Source of the DNA: Musa acuminata AAA Group
Taxonomy: Eukaryota > Streptophyta > Magnoliopsida > Zingiberales > Musaceae
NCBI RefSeq assembly: GCF_036884655.1
Contig: NC_088335.1
Coordinates: 48,954,001-49,018,000 of the forward strand
Length of the DNA: 64,000 nucleotides
Reading direction: 5' to 3'
The notes under the pieces are model-generated. The model was not told the origin of the DNA. It did not search any database and saw nothing but the letters and a program-made list of their open reading frames with translations. Below are positions 46,030 through 58,018 of this stretch, in pieces. Numbering within the stretch: the stretch's first letter is position 1; every line of letters starts with the position of its first letter. Both the position numbers and the translations under genes were made by a program.

Positions 46030-47500
46030 GTACTCGAAGACTTGAGGTTACTAACTTAAGTGTTAGATGGACTAGGTCGGGAATCCTTTCTCTACCTCGA
46101 TCATTATGCAGGTGACACCTCGAGAGCTCGACGTTTTCACCTTTGAGGCATCTTTGACAACTTTGTGCATATGAGTCTAGCCTATGTCAGACTGATCAAG
46201 ATGTCAATAATATTTTTTCTTATCATTTTGGCATTAGAAGGGTGGTATGATGTTATAGGAACGTCCACCTATCAATGTTCCTAATGCGTGCTTGAGTGAG
46301 GAGGCATTGCCCTCGACCCACAATATTTTTACTCAAGGGGGGCAGCAATTATCCTTTCTATAAGTGGATGCATTCACTTTGGTGCAAACGCTAATGCGAT
46401 ACTAGCATATATTCAATGACCCGAGTCTTTTATCCCGAGGGCAACCCCGAGTCACTTGGTCATCCTTGCTGAGATGTCTTGAACCTCACTTAGCAGATGT
46501 AGACGCTAATGGGCAAGATGCAAGTTGTCGCTTCACTCTTGCCTTGGCTAGCCCAAATACTGACACCATGATCTCAACTCAACTACCACCGGCACTGGCG
46601 CCCGTCGAGTCCCCCCACCCAATGCAATGCCAACATCTCAAGAGCGCCAAAGGCCCGTCGAATCGTCAACTGACGAAGCACCCCACTCCTCAACTGTGGA
46701 GTTCAATGGACTATCGCACCACTATTTTACTTCACTTAAATTCGAGACCTAGTTAATAGATTTGATGGATGATTATCTGAGGATCCAGCTATGATAAATA
46801 GATCGACATTTGGAGGAGATATGATGAAAATTCCAATAATCCATAGGAGAAGGACCGACAAACCCCACCTTAAGTTAATCACCATTCATCGAGGACATTC
46901 AAGAGGAGTCGATCTCGCCCAACTTTTGCCTCCCATCATTGGAGGACTTTGACGATAGTATCGACCTGGTGGAGCACATCGTTGCTTTTCGTACCCAAAT
47001 ATCATTATATGACACTTCATATATCATAATGTGACATACTTTCTTGACCTTGTTAAGAGGCCGGACACAAGAATGATACCCCATATGAAGTCGCTATCTA
47101 TCAGTTCTTTTGTTTAGCTCACAAGGGAGTTCTAACTTCACTTCCTCAAGAATATGCACTCGAGGCCATTTGTGATAATGTTTCTCAGATTTAGGCAAGG
47201 GGAGGAGGAAATGCCCTCAGACTTTATTACTCGATTCACTTGTGAAATCCGAAGCATTGAAGATGCTCATCGTCACTCGTAATATAAGTCTTCTTGATGG
47301 GACTCAAGTCTTCTCGTCTTTTCTGGTCATTAATAGAAAGACCACCAGCAACGATACTCGAGGTACTCCAAAGGATCGATCAATATATTGCCATTAAGGG
47401 AATAATCTCAAGTAAATGTGAGGAGATATGCAAAAGGTCAAGATAAGAGCAACTACAATTCGCCCTAACCCCAAGGTCACTACGACGAAGAAAAAGCAAA
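46030..47500 (+). mobile_element. Old, strongly diverged gypsy gag copy
   Basis: Order and words follow the younger copies at low identity: a 'gaggaggcattgcc...caagtggatgcattcac' leader at about 46290-46390, a Pro-rich frame at 46466-46756, then about 46890-47300 with EESISPNFCLPSLEDFDD-like text, LLRGRTQEWYPI-like pieces and FLRFRQGEEEMPSDFITRFT. Many stops. This is the oldest copy of the family in the window. Confidence 0.55.
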
Positions 47501-47705
47501 CAACCCAAGTTGCATTGCCCGAGGGTTGAACAAACCCCCTGAATATAACTAGAATTGAAATATTTTTATAGATAAAAGAGAAGAAACTCTTAAAAGACTC
47601 TCAATAAGATTTTGTTATGTTTGTGATCCTTTCGACTAGTCTAATCAAGGTCTTCCATACTCAATATAAATTGTATATACTTAAGTTATTTATAATAATT
47701 TAATT

Positions 47706-47752
<47 letters not shown>

Positions 47753-47891
47753 GCACTAGGAAGAACCAAGTGAAACGTCTTCAAAGTTATTTAAGCGAAG
47801 CAAAAGTAATTTATGTAAAGCATGATAACAAATCAATAAAATGGAATTATTTTATGAGGATAAGACGAGTATTAGAGTGATCGTGTGATGA
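47501..47891. repeat. AT-rich region with (TA)n microsatellite
   Basis: A pure TA run of about 40 bases occupies about 47709-47750. Otherwise it is the 3' flank of the inhibitor gene. Confidence 0.7.
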
Positions 47892-48425
47892 TCACTTGGA
47901 CAGAGGTTCGATAAGCCCCAATACAACATTGCACAGATTCGTAAACTCCGTATTCATCTCGGTGAGGGTAGCCTTATCCGGCAAAGCCACGTCCCCACAC
48001 GCTTCCGAGCACGTCTGTGCGTCGGCGATAGCCGCGCTCACCCACTTGTTGACGTTGGCGTATCCTTTATCTTCCATCGCTCCCGTGGAGTCGTCCAGCT
48101 GCTCCACCGCGTCCACGTAGGACTCGGAGCAGTCGTCGAGGCACTGGTGCCACGACGAATCGTTGACGGCCCCCTCCAGACCCTTGGAGACGTAAGTGGA
48201 AGCTGCCGTGGCCGACTCCGCCGCCACCCTGATGGCGAGCTCGGCCAGGCCATGCTCATCGGTGCTTTGGCTCTCCGGCTTCTGGGACAGGGACTCGACG
48301 CACAGATCGGGGAACGACGTGCGGCCGCATGCCTCCTGGATTACCGACGCGGTGGTGCTTCCGGTGAAGGATGCGATGGCGAGGACGAGACAGAGAGGGA
48401 GGAGAAAGGATCCGATGGCCGCCAT
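47892..48425 (-). CDS. Plant invertase/pectin methylesterase inhibitor
   Basis: This 177-residue intronless protein has a signal peptide (residues 1 to about 26, core FLLPLCLVLAIA), so it is secreted to the wall or vacuole. The mature part is a four-helix PMEI-domain protein that would bind and block a cell-wall or vacuolar invertase or a pectin methylesterase. Family cysteines are seen at 33 and 42 (hairpin disulfide, EACGRTSFPDLC) and at 99 and 139 (DDCSESY, AQTCSEAC). Extra cysteines at 95 and 143 could form an additional bridge, and Cys165 lies in the last helix. Sequence alone does not tell the target enzyme. A TATATAA (minus, about 48478-48485) lies about 55 bases upstream. Confidence 0.9.
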   Translation of the reverse strand: MAAIGSFLLPLCLVLAIASFTGSTTASVIQEACGRTSFPDLCVESLSQKPESQSTDEHGLAELAIRVAAESATAASTYVSKGLEGAVNDSSWHQCLDDCSESYVDAVEQLDDSTGAMEDKGYANVNKWVSAAIADAQTCSEACGDVALPDKATLTEMNTEFTNLCNVVLGLIEPLSK

Positions 48426-48863
48426 GTCTTTTAGCTACCACCTGTTTCTCCTTGTGAAGAGGGGCAGAAGCTGTGTTTTATATAAGGGAGGCCCGCGTCG
48501 CAGGGGAGGGAGCAAAAGGTGGGGAGACCACAAGGACTCGCTCAAAGGGTAGCTGTTGACGTTGCAAATCTGTTCGAGCAAATGTCCGAGAAACACGGTG
48601 GCTTAAACCACAGAGCGGCCATCATCCTGTAGAGCGGAGGACCCGATAAATGTTGGCTTTGCTGATCTTAGTTATCGGTTCCATCAACCATATAGAGACG
48701 AGATGAGAAATGGCACACATTTTGGTGGAGTTAAGGAGAGAAAACATCTCGGAGATGCTCATCCATGAATGCCATGAAAAGGCAGCATCAACATCCTCCA
48801 AGAATTCAGAAGAAATGAGAATGATTTTGCAAAGGAGGCATCAGATGATGAGAAAAAGATGCT
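48426..48863. other. Inhibitor gene promoter and spacer
   Basis: Contains the TATATAA of the inhibitor gene, then sequence (about 48700-48860) resembling the downstream flanks of the type A wound-protein genes (ATGCCATGAAAAGGC, CAAGAATTCAGAAGAAATG). This shows the next feature was once part of the array. Confidence 0.55.
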
Positions 48864-49068
48864 CTAATTGGGACCCCAGCAGCTAAATTTACTACATGAC
48901 TGTTCGTAGTGTCTCCTCTGACTGCTTGGCCTGAGACGATGACCCCTCGGCGGTGGTTCTTCCCACGCTGCTGCAGACACCTGAGGACGTAGTTCATCCT
49001 CGAGCGCTTCCACCGCGTTCATGCATGCTCTCTGCCACCACCAAAGAAGCCTCGCTTGTACTACCCAT
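48864..49068 (-). pseudogene. Broken DUF3774 type A copy
   Basis: It starts MGSTSEASLVVAESM like a type A gene and ends with C-W-G-P-N codons before the stop at 48864. In between, a small insertion after SM shifts the frame, and the segment for QAGLCRWN is deleted (…VEALEDE runs straight into the NYVLR region in another frame). More than 20 codons of the middle region are also gone. A TATA-like ACATATAAGG near 49193 is still present. It is non-coding as a family protein. Confidence 0.8.
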
Positions 49069-50263
49069 ATCTTCAGCAACTCTCGAGTGCACGCAAAGAA
49101 GATCCAAAGTGGAACTAAATCGTAACACACACACACACTCTCTCTCTCTCTCTCGATTTGATGCAGAATTAAGTAGGAAGGGAAGCGTGTCCAACATATA
49201 AGGCTAAATTGATTTAAGAGGATTAGAGAAGACAGTGGCTTATACTGTTTGTTTATTTGCTTCCACTTGATTGAACTGAGTCCAGCGAGAGGGATGCAGA
49301 GGAGTTTGACAGAATGTACAAAGGCAGACTAGTAGGTGATGTGTTTCTATGTTGGTATTAACGGTGAGCATGATATATATATTTATACTGAATTTATGTG
49401 TAAGTACTGCATGTATTTTAGACATTCTTTCTTTTTGATTTAGTTCTTATCCTCCTACTGCTAATAAGAACATATAAAATTGAAGTTTGTGTCCTTTGTA
49501 AACTGCTGTTTTGTATATGCTTTCAAGGAAGTCAATGAGGATTTGAGTATTTCATGACCATATATTTTTATTTGCATCTCTTTAGCATGGTAGGAACATC
49601 AATATGGTTTGACCTCAGATGCTTTGCTGGTAGAAATTAAACATCATGCACAGTAGGTTCTTCATTCTGATGCATAATTAGCTAGTTTCCTTCATTTGAT
49701 TAGCAACTGAAATAGAATCATCATCATACTACTTGCATAATCATAGCAATTACTATCAACAGAGTTTACTGTTGACAGAACATTTTAGTTGGGAGTTTCC
49801 TGTTGAGAGATGAAGATGTTGAGATGGCTCTGTCAACAGCTGCAGCTATGAGCAGTTGGGAACAAAGACATGACACCTCCCAGCTTAGAGAGAGAAGAAG
49901 CTTCCTACTTGTCTCAACAGCGAAGGACCAACTGCTCCATGGCACTTCAAATGGGTAGCAGCAGTAGGAAGTAGTTTTCATGTTAATGCTGGGCGTCAGA
50001 TATATTTGTATTGATGTGAGGAGGAAACCTTCCGCATATCGTGAACTTAATGCATTCATTCGTATTGAATGCCTCTCCTTCTCCGTTTCCGGCCGTTGAA
50101 GTGACGGCTCACATCTCTCCTTCACCTTTCCTTGCGCTCCACTCCAACCCACCCTCTCCCACCTCACCTGATAGCTCCACCTCCCCACCATAAAAGCGTC
50201 CTTGATCTAGCTCACTTTTACCCTTTGATCCAACGTTCTTCGGCGTTTGCCTCCCATTAGTTT
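49069..50263. other. Intergenic region and kinesin promoter
   Basis: (CA)n(CT)n run at about 49127-49154 in the old promoter of the broken wound gene. The rest is unremarkable up to a CT/CA-rich 5' leader before 50264. A weak TATA-like CATAAAAG lies near 50187. No gene is seen. Confidence 0.45.
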
Positions 50264-53200
50264 ATGTCCTCTTGGATCAACCAGAGCAAGCCCCTCAACG
50301 CCCCTCGGAGCTCTTCCAATGTGAGCTGCCCACGCTGTGCTCGAGGGTTGGCCGTTTTCTAGTGTTTTGGAATTAGTCCACGATCACAAGGAGAATTCGG
50401 ATGAGGTGTCCCTCGACAAACGGTGCAGGATAGCGGTGATGGGAAAGATGGTAGGCTCCGCGACCAACCCACGAGCGCTTAGGCCGGTGGTGTTCCCCGT
50501 CAATGCCGACTCCAACTCTGGTGTCTCTAGCGACCAGACGACTGTCTTTGCAGCCGTCAGCTCGGATGGCGGGAGCATGGCAGGGACCGAGTTCGGGTGC
50601 CGGGAGGACGTGGAGAGACTTTTGGCCGAGAAGATGAAGGGAAAGAGGACAGACTATAAGGTGGAAAGTAAAATGTTTTCTTATTCTATACAATCCTAAT
50701 TATTCTTTTACTGATTTTTCATAATTTTTTGTATTATTTTGTCGATCGATTATGTAGGGGAAGAGTGAGCTGATGATAGAATACATTAAAAGACTTCGAA
50801 TTTGTATCAGATGGTACATGGAGCTGGAAGATGGCTACATGGAGGAGCAAGCGAAGCTTCGAAATATGTTGGGCTCTGAAGAGAAAAGGCACGGAGAGAT
50901 TGGTATTTACCAATGCTTCTGTTTGACTTGGCAGAAGGAATTCAAAATCACTTTTTTGGTTCAGATTTATGATTTACCATGTGCATTTTTCATGCTCGAG
51001 ACCTGATAGCTCGGTCCTATCTCATCTTTCCCTAGAGTTCCAACTGAGGGCAAAGATGGATGAACTGGATGCGACATCGAGGGAGCTTCGAGAACAGAAT
51101 TCTTCCTTGCAACACAAGTTCACAAACGAAGAATTAGAGAAATTGGTGGGAGTGCTGAAGATGCTCATGTAAATTAGCAAATCGAGTTTGGTAGTCCTTA
51201 ATTGCGACTTACAAAATTTTGCAGGCTGCTGTTAAATCTTATGAGAATGAAAGAGAAGCGAGGGTTGCAGCTGAGAATTCTCGAGATGCTCTGTCCACAG
51301 ACCTTGAAAGAGTCACCCAAGAGAAAAAACGTTTGAGTGACCAGGTACATTGCTCCCTAGAGTGAAATTAAGAGGATTCTTTTGATGATGATCCATATAA
51401 ACTCTTTTTTCATATAATTTTTCAGTTAAAAATGCTGCAAGAAACAAATAGGAGATTACAAGAGTACAATACCAGTTTGCAGCAATACAACAGTAATCTT
51501 CAAAATGAGGCTAACAAAAATGGTGAAACAATCTCGAGGTTCCAGAAGGAGAAAAGTGTTATAATGGAAAGTCTGACTACTGCAAGAGACCATGCGAATT
51601 CACTCAAGAGTCAATTGGACGCATCTAGGGTTGGTTTTATACTTGCATCTTTTATTCAAAGGGAATTCTTGATTCATACCTTCAATTTTTTTTTTGTCTA
51701 CTTTCCCTCACATTTATTTGGTCGATCTCAATACTTTTGTTTCATTTGAAGATTAAGGATCTTGGAGGTTTCACTTTGTTTTACTGCTGAGTGGTATACT
51801 ATAATGTCGCTTCCAGTGTCTACAACTTACTCCGTTCATATTCCTTAGTTTGCTAAATTCTTTTTGTTTCTGAATCTCATTAATTGGTTTGTGATCATTT
51901 TATGTTATGTATGGTAGTTCCTAATCGTACAGCTATAAACTTATCTCATTGTTATGCCCTTATGCGTGAGTTCTTTATCACTTAACATTCTGTCAATTTG
52001 TAACCTCTGAACCATTACAAGCACATGTTTTACTTGATTCTAAATCAATTAAAGGGTCTGATGTCTTTTTGAGCAATTTGCAAGGAACAGAGGATTTGCA
52101 AAGAGAATATCTTGTAGGATTTGACATTGTGACATATTTGAACTTTATCGTTGCCCTTTGGGTTATCGCAAATATTATTTCTAGGACTTTCACATTTTTT
52201 AGTCTTTATGGTCACACATTTTGTGATTACTCTACCTATGTCAGTTGTCGATTTAGTCAAATCTTGTAATTCTTTTTATTTTGCTTCTGTTTCAGTCTTC
52301 TCAGCAAAAGGCCATGAAACTGAAAGAAGAATTAAGAAAGGAAGTTAGTTGCCTCAGAATTGAACTCCAGCAAGTACGAGATGACCGTGACCATTTATCA
52401 ACACAAGCGCAAAGTTTGACCTTTGAAGTTGAAAATTACAGAGAACTTACTAAAAAATCAACAAAAGATTTGGATTATATAACTCTAAAGATTATTGCTC
52501 TTGAGGTTTGTTTTCATATGAAGTTAGTTACATCCTCATGTATTTTGTTACTCTTACAGTAATGTGATATTATCTTTTCTTTATTACTTATAGAAGACAT
52601 GCTCATCCCAAAGAGGAAAAATACAACTCTTAGAGGATCAGCTTGCTGCTTCCAGTGAGAAGCTGAAGGTAAGTAGTATTAAGATTTTTCAATTAGTATC
52701 ATCACGTTGTGACAGTGTAGTATTATTTTCCATTGCATTTATGTGAGATAAATAGGTACGTTACATTTGGTTGTAGAAATATGAGTTATAATATAAAATC
52801 AGGGTTTTTATTTTCTAGTCTGTGACATCTTTGCTCCTTTTCTAGAGAGCTGACTTGACAACCATCGAGACAATGACAGAGTATGAAGAGCTGAAAAGAA
52901 CTGTCGATGATTTGCAAGATCGTCTCACAGAGGCAGAGTTTCAAATAGTTGAAGCTGAGAAACTCCGTAAAAAACTGCATAACACCATATTGGTACATAT
53001 GCTACTGTGTTTAACAAATACATTATGAACTTCTAGTGCTGAACTTTCTTTTGGCAGGAACTTAAAGGGAATATTCGAGTATTCTGCAGAGTTCGACCTC
53101 TTTTACCTGATTCTGATTTAAATGACACAGATAGAGAAGTTGTTTCTTATCCGACATCCATCGAATATCTTGGGCGTGGCATTGACTTGACACATAATGG

Positions 53201-55494
53201 TGTGATATGCCTTTGTATTTTATTAACATAGGATACCACATTCATATTGATGTTCTATATTCTTTGTATCATGAATAACACATAATATTTATGACATTTG
53301 ATCAGCTCAGATGTATACTTTCACTTTTGACAAAGTATTCAATCATGAAGCTTCACAAGAAGATGTATTTGTAGAAATCTCACAGCTAGTTCAGAGTGCA
53401 CTTGATGGCTATAAGGTGCTTTATTTAATATGTTAAACTGTATTGTTCATTGATATTTATTTCAATTATTATTGGTATATATTTGTAATTTGATTGATGA
53501 CTAAGAATGCTTCTTGTTGTCTACTGTAGGTTTGTATATTTGCATATGGGCAAACTGGTTCTGGTAAAACTTACACTATGATGGGCAATACTGGATGTGC
53601 TGAACAAAAAGGTCTTATACCGCGGTCGTTAGAGCAAATATTCCAAACTAGTCAATCTCTGCAATGCCAAGGTTGGAAATACAAGATGCAGGTAAGCTTA
53701 TACTCTTGTTATGTTCAGCTATACCTATCGCTTAGTCTTTTTCTTCATCAATTTGCATGACTTTATTTTTTTTATTGTGATTGATTCATTTCTTTTTCAG
53801 GCATCCATGCTGGAAATATATAATGAAACAATTCGTGATTTGTTGTCACCTAGTCGCCCTAGTGATGGTCTTTGTAAACAATACACGATCAAACACGATT
53901 CTAATGGTAATACGATCATATCTGATCTTACTATTGTAGATGTTTGTAGCATCAAAGAAGTTTCATTCCTCCTACAACAAGCTGCACAGAGCAGGTAAAT
54001 CTTGTCGATGTCCTTGTCCAATGACTTCTTTTGAAGACTTGTAAAATGAAATCATTTTTATTTAATTGGTTATGTGCAAAGCTCACATATAAAAGATGCA
54101 TATACTGTAAGTTTTCTTTCTTAGATGTAATATATCTTAAAACCTGATGAAATTATTTGATGAGTGTTTTTTTAACTGAATTTATTTCCTTGAATCATTG
54201 AGTTACTACCTAATTAAAATACTTTTTGACGATCAGACTTAGCAGTATATAACTGAAACTAAGTAAAAGATGTTCCTCATCTTATGTTTACTATAAGCTT
54301 ATAGGTACTTGCTACATTACTCAATGCTGCTGTTCCTCGTGGATTTCTTATCAAGAAGTTCTAATAATTTTTCTAGAAAATTTGTCCGTTTAAAAAAAGA
54401 AATTAAAACAAAAAGGAGGAGGAGGCATATACCAAATGGTTTACTTCAAAAGAAGTTAAAATGTAACAACTACATGTTTCCATTCATCTATGTGAATGTT
54501 GGACACTCAAAATGGCTGAGCTACACATATTCACCCACTGTTTCTTTAGAACTTTGTGCTTTTATATCATTTATATACTGAATCCTAATATCAAAATGCA
54601 TTAGTGTTTTGTGCTAAAATATTTATTAGAATTTTTTATTTTATTTTTTGTGGTGTCTTTGTTGATGTGTTCTGTACGACACTTGGTTGAGCGAATAATA
54701 AGTAAAAGCGTGAGAAGAATTTTTGAATTTTATGACCAGGTCTGTGGGTAGGACACAAATGAATGAACAATCTTCAAGAAGTCATTGTGTCTTCACTTTA
54801 AGGATTTTTGGGGTTAATGAGGTATGTGACTTGCTAGGGCATGCTTTCAAGCTGGTTTGTGTGATGTTTAACACTGGTACTAAGTTACATTCATTTATTT
54901 TCAGGGCACAGAACAACAGGTTCAAGGGGTACTCAACTTGATTGATCTTGCTGGAAGTGAGCGTCTTGCTAAAAGTGGCTCTACCGGGGATCGCCTAAAG
55001 GAAACCCAGGTAAAAATTGCCTTCACGCCATTGAACTGTCCTGCGGTTTGTATCTCAACTCACCGTTTGCTATATTATTAATGCAGGCAATCAACAAAAG
55101 CTTGTCGGCCCTAAGCGATGTAATATTTGCAATAGGGAAGAAAGATGATCATGTTCCTTTTAGGAATTCCAAGCTAACATACCTTTTGCAGGTAGGTTCT
55201 TGCTACCCATTTCCACATATATTTTTGCTTTGTGATGTAAACAAACTGCTTCTGTTTGTTTGTGTGGATACGCGGATAATAAAGATAGCTGATCATTAGC
55301 CTTTTTCATGATAGCCTTGTCTTGGTGGCGACTCCAAGACATTAATGTTCGTCAATATCTCGCCAGGAGCATCTTCGGTTGGTGAGTCTCTTTGTTCGCT
55401 TCGCTTTGCTGCTCGGGTCAACTCATGTGAGATTGGAATTCCTCGACGCCAAATTCAGATACGATGTTCGGACTCACGATTGAGCTATGGATAA
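50264..55494 (+). CDS. KIN14: Kinesin-14, C-terminal motor (ATK1/KatA class)
   Basis: Minus-end-directed microtubule motor acting in spindle assembly. Exons by splice consensus and homology: 50264-50320, 50391-50660, 50758-50902, 51036-51145, 51225-51344, 51426-51629, 52296-52505, 52594-52668, 52846-52992, 53058-53199, 53306-53415, 53530-53691, 53801-53994, 54740-54821, 54905-55009, 55087-55191, 55315-55494; 805 residues, close to ATK1. Order: basic N-terminal tail, long coiled coil ([23 protein letters not shown]), kinesin-14 neck and motor start [20 protein letters not shown], Walker A GQTGSGKT, switch I NEQSSRSH, switch [32 protein letters not shown] and the class-specific C-terminus DSRLSYG. 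The first intron (70 bases) is uncertain: without it the frame from the 50264 ATG stops at 50362, and the next in-frame ATG is 50439. Motor exons are secure. Confidence 0.9.
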
Positions 55495-56926
55495 GGAGGA
55501 TTTGTTGGTGATGTTTATAATTCCTCTATGCACTAATTTGTTGTTGCTGCTGCCATTGTAGCATATTTAATGGCCAGTGGACTCTTTAACATCGACTTCC
55601 TGCGTGATTTGTATACCAAGGAACAACATCTATATTGCCCGAGTTGAGTCTGTTAACTGGGATTACTGAGTGGTGTTATCTGTAAAAATAGCTACACAAT
55701 TATATGGTCTCTTATCTTGGATGACTGATTTGGTTTGAGCCTACTACCACTATGGTGATTTGGGATCTTTCAGTTCATAAAAACCCGAGAGATATATTGC
55801 TATGAAATCGAAATGATTGAAGTTCTGCATTGTTAATGAACTTGTCTAGTTGTGGCCGAGGTGTTTGCACGACTTTGTTCGATTGTCGATGTTCTGGATC
55901 ATCCCTGTGACTAGGCTTTCGTTGAGCTTGATCGAGTTCGGGGTTGACTCTGTATGCAATTCTTCAGTCGGCATGTTGTTTGTTTCGTCGTCGCTAAGCT
56001 CCTACACATAGGCCTAGGTCGGGAGAGAAGGAATTTTTCGACTTGGTCCCTCCGAATGTTAAGTCAGTATCGAGTTGAGTGTTTTTTTAGAATGATCGCC
56101 CCTCATTGTCGCATCAGGTAGAGGGGGCTTTTATGCTTGCGTCCGAGGATTGATCGTACGTGATTTGACTGCTGCGATTGATTCCTCGAGTAGTTGGCTC
56201 GTATCTTTGGGCGATTGCCGATCGATCTGTGCGGGATAGCATCGCGCGACACTATTCCAAGCTTTTCGAAATGGCCTTCGATGGTACGATGCTTTCTCGT
56301 GCGGCTCTGGACGACATGGGAAGCGACGATGGTACGATGCTTTCTCGTGCGACTCTGGACGACATGGGAAGCGACGACCGTCGTGCCGAATCTGAGGTGG
56401 CATGTCTGACATGACACTCAATCTTAGTCCCGAGACTCCACGTCCGTGACATTGTTTGCTTACCGTGTCCACAAGAGTAATACCATGCATGAGGTCAAAT
56501 TTCACAATTTTTGGGATGGCATTTGAAAGATTTTATTCCTGGAAGTTCACTTTTATTGTTACATTATCTCAGCAAATATCATTGGCTTCTAAAGAGCCTG
56601 TTGGTGTTCTTCAGATGCTCAGTTGGCATTTCGAAGCCATCTTTTCTACGGTGGAGACGACAAGCAGGCAGGAGCCCGTGCACCAGCCTTATCTACAGAC
56701 CAGAATGGTACAAAGTAATAACTATAGTGAGCATCATGACAGGATCCAGAAAATTCTGGACATCCCATCGTTTCTTGGATTAGCCTTCGGAGTGCCAGAT
56801 ATATGGATACCGGAGAACAACAGCCCCTTGGTTTGCGGTGGACCCTCTTCCTGGGATTAGATGTTTGGCGCTATCCACAAGAGGACATCTGGCTTCCACT
56901 TCATACCGCAGCCACATCCCATCTCT
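55495..56926. other. Spacer between kinesin and the thioredoxin-like gene
   Basis: 3' region of the kinesin, then sequence without recognisable genes. A 48 bp tandem duplication lies at 56283-56378. ORFs in 56100-56860 on both strands look like chance frames. Confidence 0.5.
56283..56378. repeat. 48 bp tandem duplication
   Basis: Two adjacent units begin GGTACGATGCTTTCTCGTGC (56283 and 56331). They differ at two positions by eye (GGCTC/GACTC and the last base). Confidence 0.85.
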
Positions 56927-56934
56927 CTATAAAC
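56927..56934 (+). promoter_or_regulatory. TATA box of the thioredoxin-like gene
   Basis: CTATAAAC lies about 50 bases before the ATG at 56983, a usual spacing for a short 5' leader. Confidence 0.55.
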
Positions 56935-56982
56935 ATCCACCAACCCCTTGCGAAGAAGTGGACCAATAATAAGCTTACGGTC

Positions 56983-58018
56983 ATGGAAGGCCAACCGCAG
57001 GAGCAGCAGCAGCAGCAGCAGCAGCATCCCAAGTCCAGGGTCGTGAAGGTGGATTCAGAGGAGTCATGGTACCTCTTCATCACCCAAGCCAACAACCAAG
57101 GATGTCCTGTAAGCAAGCTCTTCTGGTCTGTCGATTTACCTGGTTCTGAGTCAATCTGTTACTCATAGTTCATGGTTAACATTCTTCATTGCTACTGAAT
57201 CACTCTCTCTTTCTGAAGCTCTACCGAGAAATTAAACATCTAGGTTTTCTCTTCCGTGGCTTCAGAAAGCCTGAAACCTCTAATCTCTCCTTGGGTTCCT
57301 TTCCCCCATCTGCTTTCGGATGTTTTCGATGGACTCATAAGGATTGACTTGCAAATATTGGGCACAGATCTCTAAGCTGAGAACGAAGGAAGAAGACAGT
57401 TTACCAGCTGAGGATTGCTGGTCACAGAATGATGAAGCTAATAATAATGCGTGGAATTTTGATTATATCTATCTTTTCATTTGTGTGCAGGTTTTTGTCC
57501 ACTTTGGTGCCTCATGGTGTGTTCCATCCCTCGCCATGAACTCATTCTTCGAGGAGCTGGCCTTGACTTACCAGGACATCCTGTTTCTCGTGGTCGATGT
57601 TGATGAAGTCAAGGTATGGTTTATGACCTCGGTAGCCATGATCCTGAGGAAGATCATGTTGGCTGTTGATGGTAGTACGGTGGTCTACCTAATCTTCACC
57701 TACCATTTTCCTGTGGGCTGTTTCTTCCGAGTGCAGCAGCACTTCTCCAAAACCTTGTGCTACTTGAAACTGATATATATATGCTTGTCATGAACATCTT
57801 TGTTTGTGCTACTTTAATCTGAAATATTATCATACGCATCTTCAATTGAAAATTTACAGGGGGTTGCCTCTAAGATGGAGGTGAAGGCGATGCCCACCTT
57901 TGTACTGATGAGGGATGGCGCAGTGCTAGACAAGATTGTCGGGGCCAATCCGGAGGAGATAAGGAAGAGGATCGATGGTTTCGTTCAATCTTTTCGTCGC
58001 CCAAATATGGTCGACTAG
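56983..58018 (+). CDS. CXXS1: Thioredoxin-like protein CXXS1
   Basis: Three exons: 56983-57108, 57491-57613 and 57860-58018; 135 residues. The thioredoxin fold is recognisable: KVDSEESWYLFITQA (helix 1), VFVHFGASWCVPS (strand and active site), FLVVDVDEVK, and AMPTFVLMRDG with the cis-Pro. The active site is WCVPS, so the second catalytic cysteine of WCGPC is replaced by Ser. Such CXXS proteins cannot do normal dithiol reduction and are known as monothiol or isomerase-type thioredoxins, cytosolic in Arabidopsis. The N-terminus carries a run of seven Gln (residues 8-14) encoded by CAG repeats. All junctions are GT-AG and in phase. The open frame upstream of 56983 lies before the expected transcription start and is not used. 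Confidence 0.9.

Noticed and set aside
56456..56860. 134-codon frame between kinesin and the thioredoxin-like gene
   Set aside because: No family resemblance and no splice or promoter support; likely a chance frame in intergenic DNA.
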